Below, one piece after another: positions 53,986-62,411 of a stretch of 64,000 nt of DNA (its first letter is position 1; every line of letters begins with the position of its first letter). The stretch is from Nocardiopsis sp. YSL2. GTDB taxonomy: Bacteria; Actinomycetota; Actinomycetes; Streptosporangiales; Streptosporangiaceae. Both the position numbers and the translations under genes were made by a program. The stretch is taken from positions 2,480,001 to 2,544,000 of the forward strand of contig NZ_JAMOAO010000001.1 of assembly GCF_030555055.1 (NCBI RefSeq), read 5' to 3'. The notes below the pieces were generated by a model. That model was not told the DNA's origin and did no database searches. It was given only the letters and a program-made list of their open reading frames with translations.

Positions 53986-54974
53986 TGGTCCTCCCACTGC
54001 AGGTCGTCGACGGCGTCCAGGACGCGGTCCACGCTGGGCAGCTGGAAGCGCTCCAGCTTGGGCGGGGGGTAGGGGATGTCGAAGCCGGTGACGCGGCGGA
54101 CCGGCGCGGCCAGGGAGTGGAAGCAGCGCTCGGTCACCCTGGCGACGATCTCCGAGGCGACGCCGGCGTACCCGCTGGCCTCGGCGACGACGACCGCGCG
54201 TCCGGTGGAGCGGACCGCCGCGCACACGGTCTCGTCGTCGAAGGGCACGAGCGAGCGCACGTCGACCACCTGGAGGCTGCGGCCCTCCTGGGCGGCGGCC
54301 TCGGCCGCCTCCAGCGCGGTGGGCACGGACGGGCCGTAGGCGATGAGGGTCGCGTCGGTGCCCTCACGGCGGACGACCGCTCGCCCGATGCCGGGACGGG
54401 GCTCGGTGAGGTCGACCTCCTCCTTGGCCCAGTACAGCTTCTTCGGTTCGAGGAAGACGACCGGGTCCGGGGAGGCGATGGCGTCGCGCAGCAGGGCGTA
54501 GGCGTCGGCGGCGGAGGACGGGGCGACCACGGTCAGGCCGGGGGTGTGCGCGTAGTAGGCCTCGGAGGAGTCGCAGTGGTGCTCCACCCCGCCGATGCCG
54601 CCCGCGTAGGGGACCCGGATGACCATCGGCAGCCCGACCCGGCCGCGGGTGCGGTTCCTGGTCTTGGCGACGTGGCTGACGATCTGCTCGAAGGCCGGGT
54701 AGGCGAACGCGTCGAACTGCATCTCCACGACGGGTCGCATGCCGTTCATCGCCATGCCCACGGCCATGCCGACGATGCCGGACTCGGCGAGCGGGGTGTC
54801 GAAGCAGCGCTGTTCGCCGAACTCGGCGGTCAGCCCGTCGGTGATCCGGAAGACGCCGCCGAGGGGGCCGACGTCCTCGCCGAAGACGTACACGGTCTCG
54901 TCCTCGGTCATGGCGTCGCGCAGTGCCCGGTTGAGGGCCTGCGCCATGGAGAGCTTGGTGGGGTCCGTCGCCAT
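53982..54974 (-). CDS. bkdB: branched-chain 2-oxoacid dehydrogenase E1 beta subunit
   Basis: 330 residues with the transketolase central and C-terminal domains. GEDVGPLGGVFRITDGL and CFDTPLAESGIVGMAVGMA are typical of E1 beta, as is RPVVEMQFDAFAYPAFEQIVSH. It pairs with bkdA to bind thiamine diphosphate. The ATG lies one base after the bkdA stop. Confidence 0.93.
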   Translation of the reverse strand: MATDPTKLSMAQALNRALRDAMTEDETVYVFGEDVGPLGGVFRITDGLTAEFGEQRCFDTPLAESGIVGMAVGMAMNGMRPVVEMQFDAFAYPAFEQIVSHVAKTRNRTRGRVGLPMVIRVPYAGGIGGVEHHCDSSEAYYAHTPGLTVVAPSSAADAYALLRDAIASPDPVVFLEPKKLYWAKEEVDLTEPRPGIGRAVVRREGTDATLIAYGPSVPTALEAAEAAAQEGRSLQVVDVRSLVPFDDETVCAAVRSTGRAVVVAEASGYAGVASEIVARVTERCFHSLAAPVRRVTGFDIPYPPPKLERFQLPSVDRVLDAVDDLQWEDQ

Positions 54975-54975
54975 C

Positions 54976-56061
54976 TCAGTGGCCCTCTCTGCTCAGCTCG
55001 TCGGCCAGGAAGGCGGCCTGCTCGGTCAGCTGCGGCGTCGGTTCGGCGAACACGTGGGCGAACAGCTCGGCGGGGTCGGGTTCGATGTCGCGGGCCAGCC
55101 CTTCGCGCATGGCCGTGGCCACGGCCTCCGCCTCCTCCGCGATGCGCTCCCTGCGGGCCTTGGTGAGCACGCGCCGGCGCTTGAGGTAGGCCTCCATGCG
55201 CACGATCGGGTCGCGGGCCACCCACGGCTCGACCTCGTCGTCCGTGCGGTAGCGGGTGGCGTCGTCGGCGTTGGTGTGCGCCTGCACGCGGTAGGTGTGC
55301 GCCTCGACCAGGCTCGGCCCCTTCCCGGCACGGGCGGCGGCGACGGCCCGGTCGAGGACGGCGAGCACGGCGGCGGCGTCGTTGCCGTCCACGCGCTCGC
55401 CCGGCACCCCGTAGCCGACGCCCTTGTGGGCCAGGGAGGGGGCGGCGCTCTGCTTGGCGAGCGGGACGGAGATCGCGTACTCGTTGTTCTGCACGAAGAA
55501 CACGACGGGTGCCTGGAACACGGCGGCGAAGTTGAGCGCCTCGTGGAAGTCGCCCTCGCTGGTGGCGCCGTCGCCGCACAGGGCCATGACGACCGTGTCC
55601 TCACCGCGCAGGCGGGCGGCGTGCGCGACGCCGACGGCGTGCAGGAGCTGGGTGGCCAGCGGCGTGGCCTGGGGCGCGACGCGGTGGGCGTAGGGGTCGT
55701 AACCGGAATGCCAGTCGCCCTTGAGGAGCGTGAGCACCTGGACCGGGTCGACGCCGCGCGCGATGACCGCGGCGGTGTCGCGGTAGGTGGGAAAGAGCCA
55801 GTCGCCGTCGGCGAGCGCGAGGGCGGCCCCGGTCTGGCAGGCCTCCTGTCCGTGGGAGGAGGGGTAGACGGCCAGGCGGCCCTGGCGGACGAGGGCGCCC
55901 GCCTGGTCGTTGACCCGGCGACCGGTCACCAGGGAGGCGTAGGCGGCCAGCAGCCGGTCGTTGTCGGGGAACGGCAGCGGCGGGTCGGCGACCGGCGTCC
56001 CGGTTTCGTCGAGCAGCTGGACCGGCTGCTCCGAGGGGAGCAGCTCCTGGTCACCGGCCAT
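54976..56061 (-). CDS. bkdA: branched-chain 2-oxoacid dehydrogenase E1 alpha subunit
   Basis: 361 residues. The thiamine-diphosphate motif GDGATSEGDFHEALNFAAVF is clear, and the phosphorylation-loop-like YRTDDEVEPW region follows. It decarboxylates the 2-oxoacids of Val, Leu and Ile. The ATG at 56061 lies behind an ideal GGAGG. That ribosome site partly lies in a hairpin (56071-56097). First gene of bkdABC. No E3 gene is adjacent. Confidence 0.93.
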   Translation of the reverse strand: MAGDQELLPSEQPVQLLDETGTPVADPPLPFPDNDRLLAAYASLVTGRRVNDQAGALVRQGRLAVYPSSHGQEACQTGAALALADGDWLFPTYRDTAAVIARGVDPVQVLTLLKGDWHSGYDPYAHRVAPQATPLATQLLHAVGVAHAARLRGEDTVVMALCGDGATSEGDFHEALNFAAVFQAPVVFFVQNNEYAISVPLAKQSAAPSLAHKGVGYGVPGERVDGNDAAAVLAVLDRAVAAARAGKGPSLVEAHTYRVQAHTNADDATRYRTDDEVEPWVARDPIVRMEAYLKRRRVLTKARRERIAEEAEAVATAMREGLARDIEPDPAELFAHVFAEPTPQLTEQAAFLADELSREGH

Positions 56062-56070
56062 GCTTCTACC

Positions 56071-56097
56071 TCCTGTACGGCGGAGAGATGTACAGGA
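56071..56097 (-). promoter_or_regulatory. leader hairpin overlapping the bkdA ribosome site
   Basis: TCCTGTAC at 56071-56078 and GTACAGGA at 56090-56097 are exact inverses. In the bkdA mRNA the 3' arm contains the AGGA of the ribosome-binding GGAGG, so the stem could limit translation. The inverted repeat could also be a DNA operator. Confidence 0.5.
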
Positions 56098-56118
56098 ACA
56101 TGGTGCTGTTTGTTGCCA

Positions 56119-56147
56119 TATGTTCGCTAGTGACCCAGATAAGTCAA
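56119..56147 (-). promoter_or_regulatory. predicted bkd operon promoter
   Basis: On the minus strand TTGACT (56147-56142) and AACATA (56124-56119) are separated by 17 bases in an A+T-rich patch. The expected start is about 50 bases before the bkdA ATG. The -10 is a weak match. Confidence 0.45.
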
Positions 56148-56346
56148 GATTATGTCGTTTCACTGCCGCCAAAATCGGACCAAGCGTCCAGAGCTGTGAC
56201 GCGGAACACTGGCCCGCGTGGACAAGTGGTCCAGGTCACCGGCAGGCGCGGGCATCGGTGGGAGGCCCTACACTCCGCCCGGAGCCGCCGTAGGGCCGTC
56301 GCGGCGGACGACAGGCGAACAAGTCAGCACGGAGAGGCGTGATCGA

Positions 56347-57477
56347 ATGCGGCGCGTGACCAGGGCAGCGGCCCCCGCGCTCACCCTGATGGCGGCCGTC
56401 GCGGCCTGTGGCCACCCGTCGGAGGAGCCATGGGACGTGACCACCGACGTGGGCGCGCTCGCACCCGCCCCGCTCGACCTCCGCGAGGAGCACAGTCTGG
56501 TCTGGTCCGGTTCGGAGGTCCTGGTCTGGGGCGGCCACGGCGCGGGCGGACAGCACGACTCCTTCGACGACGGAGCCGCCTACGACCCGGCGTCCGACTC
56601 CTGGCGTGAACTGGCCGCGAGCGGCCTGGAGTCGAGGACCCGCCACAGCGCCCTCATGGTCGGCGACCGGATGCTCGTCTGGGGCGGCTTCACGCCGACG
56701 CACTCCGGTGGCGCGGACGCGCACGTGGCCGCCGACGGCGCCTTCTACGATCCCGACGACGACACGTGGGAGCCGATCGCGCGGGCACCGGAGGGCCGGA
56801 CACTGGCCCGGGGCGTGGTCGCGGACGGGCACGTCGTCTTCGGCGGCGGCAGCGGAGAGCAGGGCCAGGAGGAGTTCCTCGTGTACACGCCCGGCCAGGA
56901 CGACTGGCACACCGTTCCGATCGGCGACGGGACGGGGAACTTCACCGTGCTCGACCTGGCGGCCCGGGGCGGCACCGTGGTGGCCGCCGGGGTCTCCTCC
57001 GGCGAGTTGGGGGCGGTGGTGTTCCGGGTGGGCGACACGGCCACCGGGATCCGGGACCTGTCCCACGTCGCGGAGTACGACGGCGGGAACGTCTCCGCCG
57101 GGCTGGCGGCCTCGACGGCGGGCGACCTGTTCCTGGCGGCGCGGAGCGGCGAGACCGCGAGCCTGTTCGAACTCGACGGGGAGGGGCGTGCGGAGCTGGT
57201 GGAGGAGCGCGAGTACACCGACTTCCGTCCCCCCGTCTCGGCCGCCACCCATCCCCTCCTGGCGGGAGGGATGGACGCCGTCGACGGCCTGGCGCTGGTG
57301 GCGACCGCGCCCGGCGAGTTCAGCCTGTGGGACCCGGAGTCCGGGCGGACCTACCGGCAGCAGACCGAGGGACTGGGCGACTACTGCGGACCCCTGGTCC
57401 CGGTCGCCGACGACGCGCTGCTGGGCTGGGGCGGCCTGTGCGCGTCCACCGGGGTCAGGGTGGACCTCGACACATGA
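56347..57477 (+). CDS. Kelch/beta-propeller-like lipoprotein
   Basis: 376 residues. Signal peptide with lipobox A-A-C (Cys21). Repeating blades with the Kelch-type pattern (VWSGSEVLVWGGHGAG ... YDPASDSWREL; MVGDRMLVWGGFTP ... YDPDDDTWEPI; VVADGHVVFGGGSG ... YTPGQDDWHTV) suggest a beta-propeller outside the cell. No catalytic residues are evident; it is probably a binding or scaffolding protein. ATG 56347 follows GGAGAGG at long spacing. Divergent from bkdA. Partner unknown. Confidence 0.78.
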   Translation: MRRVTRAAAPALTLMAAVAACGHPSEEPWDVTTDVGALAPAPLDLREEHSLVWSGSEVLVWGGHGAGGQHDSFDDGAAYDPASDSWRELAASGLESRTRHSALMVGDRMLVWGGFTPTHSGGADAHVAADGAFYDPDDDTWEPIARAPEGRTLARGVVADGHVVFGGGSGEQGQEEFLVYTPGQDDWHTVPIGDGTGNFTVLDLAARGGTVVAAGVSSGELGAVVFRVGDTATGIRDLSHVAEYDGGNVSAGLAASTAGDLFLAARSGETASLFELDGEGRAELVEEREYTDFRPPVSAATHPLLAGGMDAVDGLALVATAPGEFSLWDPESGRTYRQQTEGLGDYCGPLVPVADDALLGWGGLCASTGVRVDLDT

Positions 57478-57598
57478 CGGGGTCCGCCGCCCTGTCCCGG
57501 GCGCGGGGAGGCGCGGGCATAGCATGAACCGGTGTCCGGGCGCCGCCACCTGCGACGGGACCCGCGGGGGCACACCACACCACGGGGAGGGGAACCGC

Positions 57599-58096
57599 GT
57601 GAGCGACGAGCGCGAGAATCTGAGCTACGAACTGTTCGGCACCGCGATGCGGGATCTGGCCACGGCGATCGCCGACGACGGGTTCGAGCCGGACATCATC
57701 CTCTCGATCGCCCGCGGCGGCCTGTTCGTGGCCGGCGGCCTGGGGTACGCGCTCGACGTCAAGAATCTGCACGTGATGAACGTCGAGTTCTACACGGGCG
57801 TCGGCACCACGCTCGACCTGCCCGTCATGCTGCCGCCCGTGCCCAACGTGGTGGACCTGAGCAGCAAGAAGGTCCTGGTCGCCGACGACGTCGCCGACAC
57901 CGGCAAGACCCTCAAGCTCGTCCACGACTTCTGTGCCGAGCACGTGGCCGACGTCCGCAGCGCGGTCATCTACGAGAAGCCGCAGTCGCTGGTCAAGTGC
58001 GAGTACGTGTGGAAGCACACCGACCGGTGGATCAACTTCCCGTGGTCCGTCCTGCCGCCCGTCGTCACGCGCCCGGACCAGGTCCGCGACGCGTGA
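57599..58096 (+). CDS. phosphoribosyltransferase family protein
   Basis: 165 residues. The PRPP-binding motif VLVADDVADTGKTL is at about residue 96, preceded by ILSIARGGLFVAGGLGYAL, the usual Gpt/xanthine-guanine PRT pattern. The C-terminal KHTDRWINFPW is typical of the group. A purine base is the likely acceptor. The GTG start follows GGGGAGGGG. Confidence 0.87.
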   Translation: MSDERENLSYELFGTAMRDLATAIADDGFEPDIILSIARGGLFVAGGLGYALDVKNLHVMNVEFYTGVGTTLDLPVMLPPVPNVVDLSSKKVLVADDVADTGKTLKLVHDFCAEHVADVRSAVIYEKPQSLVKCEYVWKHTDRWINFPWSVLPPVVTRPDQVRDA

Positions 58097-58245
58097 CGGG
58101 TCCGCTCGGACGCGCTCGGCCGACAGGGCCCCGACGAAGGGCGTCGGCCCCGCCCGCGTCGGCCCCGTAGCCGGACGTCCGGCAGGCGGTGACCGCGCCC
58201 GGCCCGAACCACTACGGCCCGAGCGGCATCCCGGTCAGGGCCCCG

Positions 58246-58509
58246 TCAGTGCACGGCCCCCCAGGGACGGTGTCGGCACCCGGCCTCGGGGCACCCCTGC
58301 GGAGGGTGCGACTTGTAGATGTGGGTGGTGAAGTCCATGACCGCCATGTCGAGAGTGTCGTCACCGGTCTCGGTGTGCTCCATGAGCACCCAGTCCACTC
58401 CGTACCGGCGCTCGACGCCGCTGATCGTCCAGGGCCAGTGGTTGCGGCTCCAGACCTGATCGCCGACCGTCACCTTCCTGCCGTCCCTGGTGCGGAATCG
58501 CTGGGGCAT
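58246..58509 (-). CDS. hypothetical protein with C-terminal Cys/His cluster
   Basis: 87 residues. The N-terminal part (RTRDGRKVTVGDQVWSRNHWPWTISGVER) looks like a small beta-barrel (SH3/KOW-like). The tail CPEAGCRHRPWG holds two Cys and one His that may bind zinc. Family not recognised. Confidence 0.6.
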   Translation of the reverse strand: MPQRFRTRDGRKVTVGDQVWSRNHWPWTISGVERRYGVDWVLMEHTETGDDTLDMAVMDFTTHIYKSHPPQGCPEAGCRHRPWGAVH

Positions 58510-58629
58510 CGCTCACCTCTCGGACTCGACCGTCGCCGGACATCGGATCACAGGGGAGGCCCGGGAGCCAGTGGCTTCGCTGTCCGGAACCGGACAGCGC
58601 GATCGACCGGGTCGGCGGGGTCGGCGGGT

Positions 58630-58643
58630 GTTTCACGTGAAAC
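58630..58643. other. parS centromere site
   Basis: GTTTCACGTGAAAC is a perfect 14-base palindrome identical to the ParB-binding core known from Streptomyces and Bacillus. The extended form here is TGTTTCACGTGAAACG. It lies between genes. ParB nucleates on such sites near the replication origin, so this region is probably in the origin-proximal part of the chromosome. Confidence 0.85.
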
Positions 58644-58700
58644 GGCCGCCGACCCGGACCGGGCGGGGGTCCGGGGCGACGAGTCGGCGTAGCGCCAGGT

Positions 58701-58716
58701 CGACACGTCGACTCGT
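58701..58716. repeat. octamer tandem repeat, two units
   Basis: CGACACGT and CGACTCGT. It lies 12 bases downstream of the MHS transporter stop codon, in the same position as the other members. Confidence 0.4.
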
Positions 58717-58728
58717 CGCCCTCGCGGC

Positions 58729-60096
58729 CTACACCCGCTCGTCCTCGTGGGCGTCGTCCGCGTGCAGGTCGACGCCGCTCGGGTCCTTCACCAGCGAGAC
58801 CGCCACGAAGGAGACCGCGCACGCCACCACGATGTAGGCACCGATCGTCCACGACGCGTCGAACGAGGTCAGCAGGAGCTCGGCGATCATCGGCGCGAAC
58901 GCGCCACCGACGATCGCGCCGAGCGCGTAGCCGATCGAGACACCCGAGTAGCGGACCCCGGCGGGGAACATCTCCGCGTACAGCGCCGCCTGGGGGCCGT
59001 AGCTCAGGCCCATGCCCAGCGTGAACAGGAAGAGCGCGAGGAAGTACATGAGGATGTTCCCCGTGTCGATGAGGAACCACATCGGCACCGACCAGGCCGC
59101 CAGCATCGCGTAGCCGATCTGGAAGGTGCGCACGCGGCCGATCCGGTCGCACAGCCAACCGCCGTAGAGGGTGGAGGCCAGCCAGCCGAACGAGGCGAGC
59201 GTGGTCGCCAGCAGGACCGGGCCGCGCTCCATCCCGAGGCCGAACTCCTCCACGGGGCGGGAGGCGTAGGTGGCCAGGAACGCGATGAGCAGGTACCCGG
59301 CCGCGTTGTTGGCCAGGAAGATCAGGGCGGAGAGCACGACCTCGCGGGTGTTGTTCCTGAACAGCGTGCGCAGGGGCGCCGACGCCTCGGCGCGCAGTTC
59401 CTGCATCTGCTGGAAGACGGGGGACTCCTCCACCGACTTGCGGATCAGGTGGCCGACGATGATCAGCAGGAACGAGACCAGGAACGGAATGCGCCAGCCC
59501 CACTCGACGAAGGCGTCCGGCCCGATGATCGCGGTGATCGTCCAGACGACGAACGTCGCGAGGATCATGCCGCAGGGGACACCGATCTGCGGGTAGGCGC
59601 CGAAGAAGCCGCGTCGGCCGACGGGGGCGTGCTCGACGGACATCAGGGCCGCGCCGCCCCACTCACCGCCGGCGGAGAAGCCCTGGAGCACCCGCAGGGT
59701 GATCAGCAGGACGGGCGCCGCCACGCCGATCTGGGCGTAGGTGGGCAGCACGCCGATGAGGAAGGTGGCCAGGCCCATCAGAACGAGGGTGGCCACGAGC
59801 ACGCGCTTGCGGCCGAACCGGTCGCCGAGGAAGCCCGCGACGACGGCGCCCAGCGGACGGAACAGGAAGGAGATCCCGATGGTCGCGAACGACAGCACCT
59901 GGGCGACGGCGGGGCTGGAGTCGGCCACGGGAGCGAGGTACAGCGGGGCGAGGACGAGCCCCGCGGCCTGCGCGTAGACGAAGAAGTCGTACCACTCGAT
60001 GGTGGTGCCGACCATGGTGCCCGCGAGGACACGACGTCTCTCCCTGGACTGGTTGACGGCTCCCGTCGGGGGGATCGCGGGGTCGGACGTGGCCAT
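58729..60096 (-). CDS. MHS-family MFS transporter (metabolite:H+ symporter)
   Basis: 455 residues with 12 membrane segments. GTTIEWYDFFVYA near the start, RPLGAVVAGFLGDRFGRK and RVLQGFSAGGEWGGAALM are signatures of the ProP/KgtP/ShiA group, which imports small organic acids or betaines with protons. ATG 60096 behind GGAGC. A TetR-type palindrome lies 150 bases upstream. The substrate may be an aromatic or carboxylic acid. Confidence 0.87.
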   Translation of the reverse strand: MATSDPAIPPTGAVNQSRERRRVLAGTMVGTTIEWYDFFVYAQAAGLVLAPLYLAPVADSSPAVAQVLSFATIGISFLFRPLGAVVAGFLGDRFGRKRVLVATLVLMGLATFLIGVLPTYAQIGVAAPVLLITLRVLQGFSAGGEWGGAALMSVEHAPVGRRGFFGAYPQIGVPCGMILATFVVWTITAIIGPDAFVEWGWRIPFLVSFLLIIVGHLIRKSVEESPVFQQMQELRAEASAPLRTLFRNNTREVVLSALIFLANNAAGYLLIAFLATYASRPVEEFGLGMERGPVLLATTLASFGWLASTLYGGWLCDRIGRVRTFQIGYAMLAAWSVPMWFLIDTGNILMYFLALFLFTLGMGLSYGPQAALYAEMFPAGVRYSGVSIGYALGAIVGGAFAPMIAELLLTSFDASWTIGAYIVVACAVSFVAVSLVKDPSGVDLHADDAHEDERV

Positions 60097-60558
60097 GGGC
60101 GCTCCGTTCGTTCTCGACCGGCGCTGGTGGGGCCGGTTTCCTCTGAAGCACGCGCCCCGAGTGGGACGCGCACTAGGACACCATGCCATGTGACCCACCG
60201 CACTTTTCAAGCCGGATCCCCCTTTTCGCAGTTGAGTGGGGATGTAGTGACCGAATGGTCGGTTAGTGTAACCGTCCCTTCGGGCCCGGGCATCGCGCTC
60301 CGGGCACCCCTGACGGAGACCTCCTCGCACGCGTGTTCCGCCCGCGACCTGCCCTTTCTCCGCACCCGCGCCGAACCGGACCCTGCCGTCGACCGGCACC
60401 GCGGGGGTACGAAGGTCCGTCCCGAATGGGGCCGTGGGCACTGTGCCCCGGCCGGACCGGGTGCGATCTTGGAGGTGGGCGGGACCGCCGGGACCGCCGA
60501 GCACAGCCGGTGCGCGGACCGGGCGCCCAGGACCGACGGGCGACCGCTGGGAGGGTCC
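60097..60558. other. gene-free stretch with one operator
   Basis: 462 bases between the MHS transporter start and the small coiled-coil gene. Apart from the palindrome at 60248-60265 I see no gene or RNA. Frames crossing it look like noise. Confidence 0.5.
60248..60265. promoter_or_regulatory. TetR-type palindromic operator
   Basis: TGACCGAATGGTCGGTTA: half sites TGACCGA and TCGGTTA (inverse TAACCGA) around a 4-base centre. It lies in the promoter region of the MHS transporter. Its CGGT half site also occurs at the paaZ operator. Confidence 0.55.
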
Positions 60559-60753
60559 ATGACGATGCGCCGCGTCAACGAGGGCGCCGAGCAGCACCTG
60601 GACATCGGCGCGCTGGAGGAGCGGATCCGCCGGCTGGAGGCGCGCGTGTCCGAGCTCTCCGCCCAGATCGAGGATCGGTTGTCGGCTCTGTCCGGCACCG
60701 ATCCGGACGCCCGGACCAGGGTCCGGGACCAGGAGGATCCGCCGCGCACGTGA
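60559..60753 (+). CDS. small coiled-coil protein
   Basis: 64 residues. The middle (IGALEERIRRLEARVSELSAQIEDRL) has leucine/valine heptads, a short coiled coil that should dimerise. The ATG at 60559 follows GGGAGGG. It lies 49 bases before the CBS-BON gene and is probably co-transcribed with it. Function unknown. Confidence 0.65.
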   Translation: MTMRRVNEGAEQHLDIGALEERIRRLEARVSELSAQIEDRLSALSGTDPDARTRVRDQEDPPRT

Positions 60754-60802
60754 GGACGACCGCCCGCCGTCGTCTCGCGGCGGCGGGTGGAAGGAGCGTG
60801 AG

Positions 60803-61504
60803 ATGAACGCGACCACGGTCGGCGACGTCATGACGAGAGAGGTGTTCTCGGTATCCGAGGACACCGGGTACCGGGAGATCGTGAAGATCCTGCTCTCCCG
60901 CCGGGTCAGTGCCCTGCCGGTGACCGACCGGTCCGGCCGTGTGGTCGGGGTGGTGTCCGAGGACGACCTTCTGCACAAGGAGGAGTTCGCCGCCAAGGAC
61001 GCCGGCGACTCCTACTGGCCCCCCGTGCGCGCCCAACTGCGTTCACGCCTGACCGCGACCGGGCTCCGCGGGGACAGCGCCGCGAGCAAGGCACCGGCGG
61101 TCCGTGCGGGCAGCCTGATGACCAGGCCCGCGATGACCGCCGACGCGTCGATGACGGTCATCGACGCCGCCCGGTCGATGGAGCGCCGGGGCGTGAAGCG
61201 GCTTCCCGTCGTCGACCACTCCGGTGTTCTGGTGGGCATCGTGGACCGGCGCGACCTGCTGAGCGTCTACCTGCGCGAGGACGACGACATCGCGCGTGCG
61301 GTGGACGCGGAACTCGGCGCCGTCGACGAGGACGTGGCCGCGTCGGTCGAGGACGGCGTCGTCACGCTGACCGGGTGGCTGCGGCTGCGGTCCACCGCCG
61401 AGGCGCTGGTCGACCGGGTGCGGCGGATCGAGGGTGTGGTCTCGGTGGAGGACCGCCTGGTCTGGCGTTCCGACGACGTGCTCCGCTACGTCCGCAGGGG
61501 CTGA
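60803..61504 (+). CDS. CBS-pair and BON-domain protein
   Basis: 233 residues. Two CBS motifs (VGDVMTREVFSVSEDTGYREIVKILLSRRVSALPVTD and GSLMTRPAMTADASMTVIDAARSMERRGVKRLPVVD) form a Bateman module that probably binds adenine nucleotides. A C-terminal BON domain follows (VAASVEDGVVTLTGWLRLRS). Stress-related proteins of this type occur in dormancy regulons of actinobacteria. GGAAGGAG precedes the ATG. Paralogue of the convergent gene. Confidence 0.88.
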   Translation: MNATTVGDVMTREVFSVSEDTGYREIVKILLSRRVSALPVTDRSGRVVGVVSEDDLLHKEEFAAKDAGDSYWPPVRAQLRSRLTATGLRGDSAASKAPAVRAGSLMTRPAMTADASMTVIDAARSMERRGVKRLPVVDHSGVLVGIVDRRDLLSVYLREDDDIARAVDAELGAVDEDVAASVEDGVVTLTGWLRLRSTAEALVDRVRRIEGVVSVEDRLVWRSDDVLRYVRRG

Positions 61505-61566
61505 GGCCGGACGGCGGTCCTTGGGGCCGGACCGCGGTCACAGCCCGCGGACGGCCCCGTCCGGTG

Positions 61567-62232
61567 TCAGCTCGTGCCGGGGGACGGAGCCAGGTCGTCG
61601 TACTCGTAGGAGATCAGGTTGTCGACGGCGACCACCCCTTCGAGTTCACGGATGGTGTGCCCGATCCTGGAGACGTCGGAGCGGCGGTACGCCGCGCCCT
61701 CCAGTGCGACGACCCCTCCCGCCACATCGACACGCACGTCGGTGGGGCCGGACAGGAGGCGCGCGACCTCGTCGAGCACCGTGTCGCGGAGCCGGTCGTC
61801 GCGGACGAAGAAGACGCCCAGCAGGTCGACGCGGCTGACGATCCCCTCCAACCGCCCCTCGCCGTCGACCACGGGCAACCGCTTGACGCCGTGGCGGTGC
61901 ATCAGCTCGGCCGCCTCGCGCGCCTCGGTGTCACTCCGGACGGTCACCGCGGGGGAGGTCATGAGCTCGCGTGCCACCGACCCCGTGCGCTTGCGGCGAT
62001 CGATCCTCGACCGGTAGGACTCCAGGGCACTCCCCTCCTCCGGTTCGGGATCCTCCACCTTGAGGACCAGGTCGGCGTCCGAGACGACACCGATCACGCG
62101 GTGGTCCGCGTCCACGACGGGCAGCGCGCTGAACCCGTTCGTGCGCATGACGACCGCGATCTCCTTGAACTTCGCGTTCTCCGACGCGGAGACGACCCGT
62201 GGGGACATCAGGTCACCGACCCTGCTCGTCAT
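61567..62232 (-). CDS. CBS-pair and BON-domain protein, paralogue
   Basis: 221 residues with the same order: CBS1 (VGDLMSPRVVSASENAKFKEIAVVMRTNGFSALPVVD), CBS2 (RELMTSPAVTVRSDTEAREAAELMHRHGVKRLPVVD), BON (DVRVDVAGGVVALEGAAYRR). It is tail-to-tail with its paralogue, 62 bases apart. ATG at 62232 behind GGAGG. Role probably as energy- or stress-state sensor. Confidence 0.88.
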   Translation of the reverse strand: MTSRVGDLMSPRVVSASENAKFKEIAVVMRTNGFSALPVVDADHRVIGVVSDADLVLKVEDPEPEEGSALESYRSRIDRRKRTGSVARELMTSPAVTVRSDTEAREAAELMHRHGVKRLPVVDGEGRLEGIVSRVDLLGVFFVRDDRLRDTVLDEVARLLSGPTDVRVDVAGGVVALEGAAYRRSDVSRIGHTIRELEGVVAVDNLISYEYDDLAPSPGTS

Positions 62233-62349
62233 CGCCGCACCTCCGTGGCCGCCGCTCTCACCACGAGCCTGACCCCACGGCCCCGTCGGCGGGAAGGAGC
62301 GGACGTCCCTCGGTCCTGGACCGTTCGGCCCCGAAGCGGGTCGAGGTGT

Positions 62350-62405
62350 CGACACGACGACCTGGTGACACGGCGATACGGCGACCTGGCGACAGGTCGA
62401 CCGGC
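62350..62405. repeat. octamer tandem repeat, seven units
   Basis: Seven consecutive 8-base units of the form YGAYMYGG (CGACACGA, CGACCTGG, TGACACGG, CGATACGG, CGACCTGG, CGACAGGT, CGACCGGC). It begins 6 bases past the stop of the GlxA-type gene, on that gene's downstream side. Confidence 0.75.
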
Positions 62406-62411
62406 GGGCGG

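Noticed and set aside
58747-60558. Long plus-strand frame leading into the small coiled-coil gene
   Set aside because: Most of it is antisense to the MHS transporter. Only the last 64 codons, with their own ribosome site, are kept.
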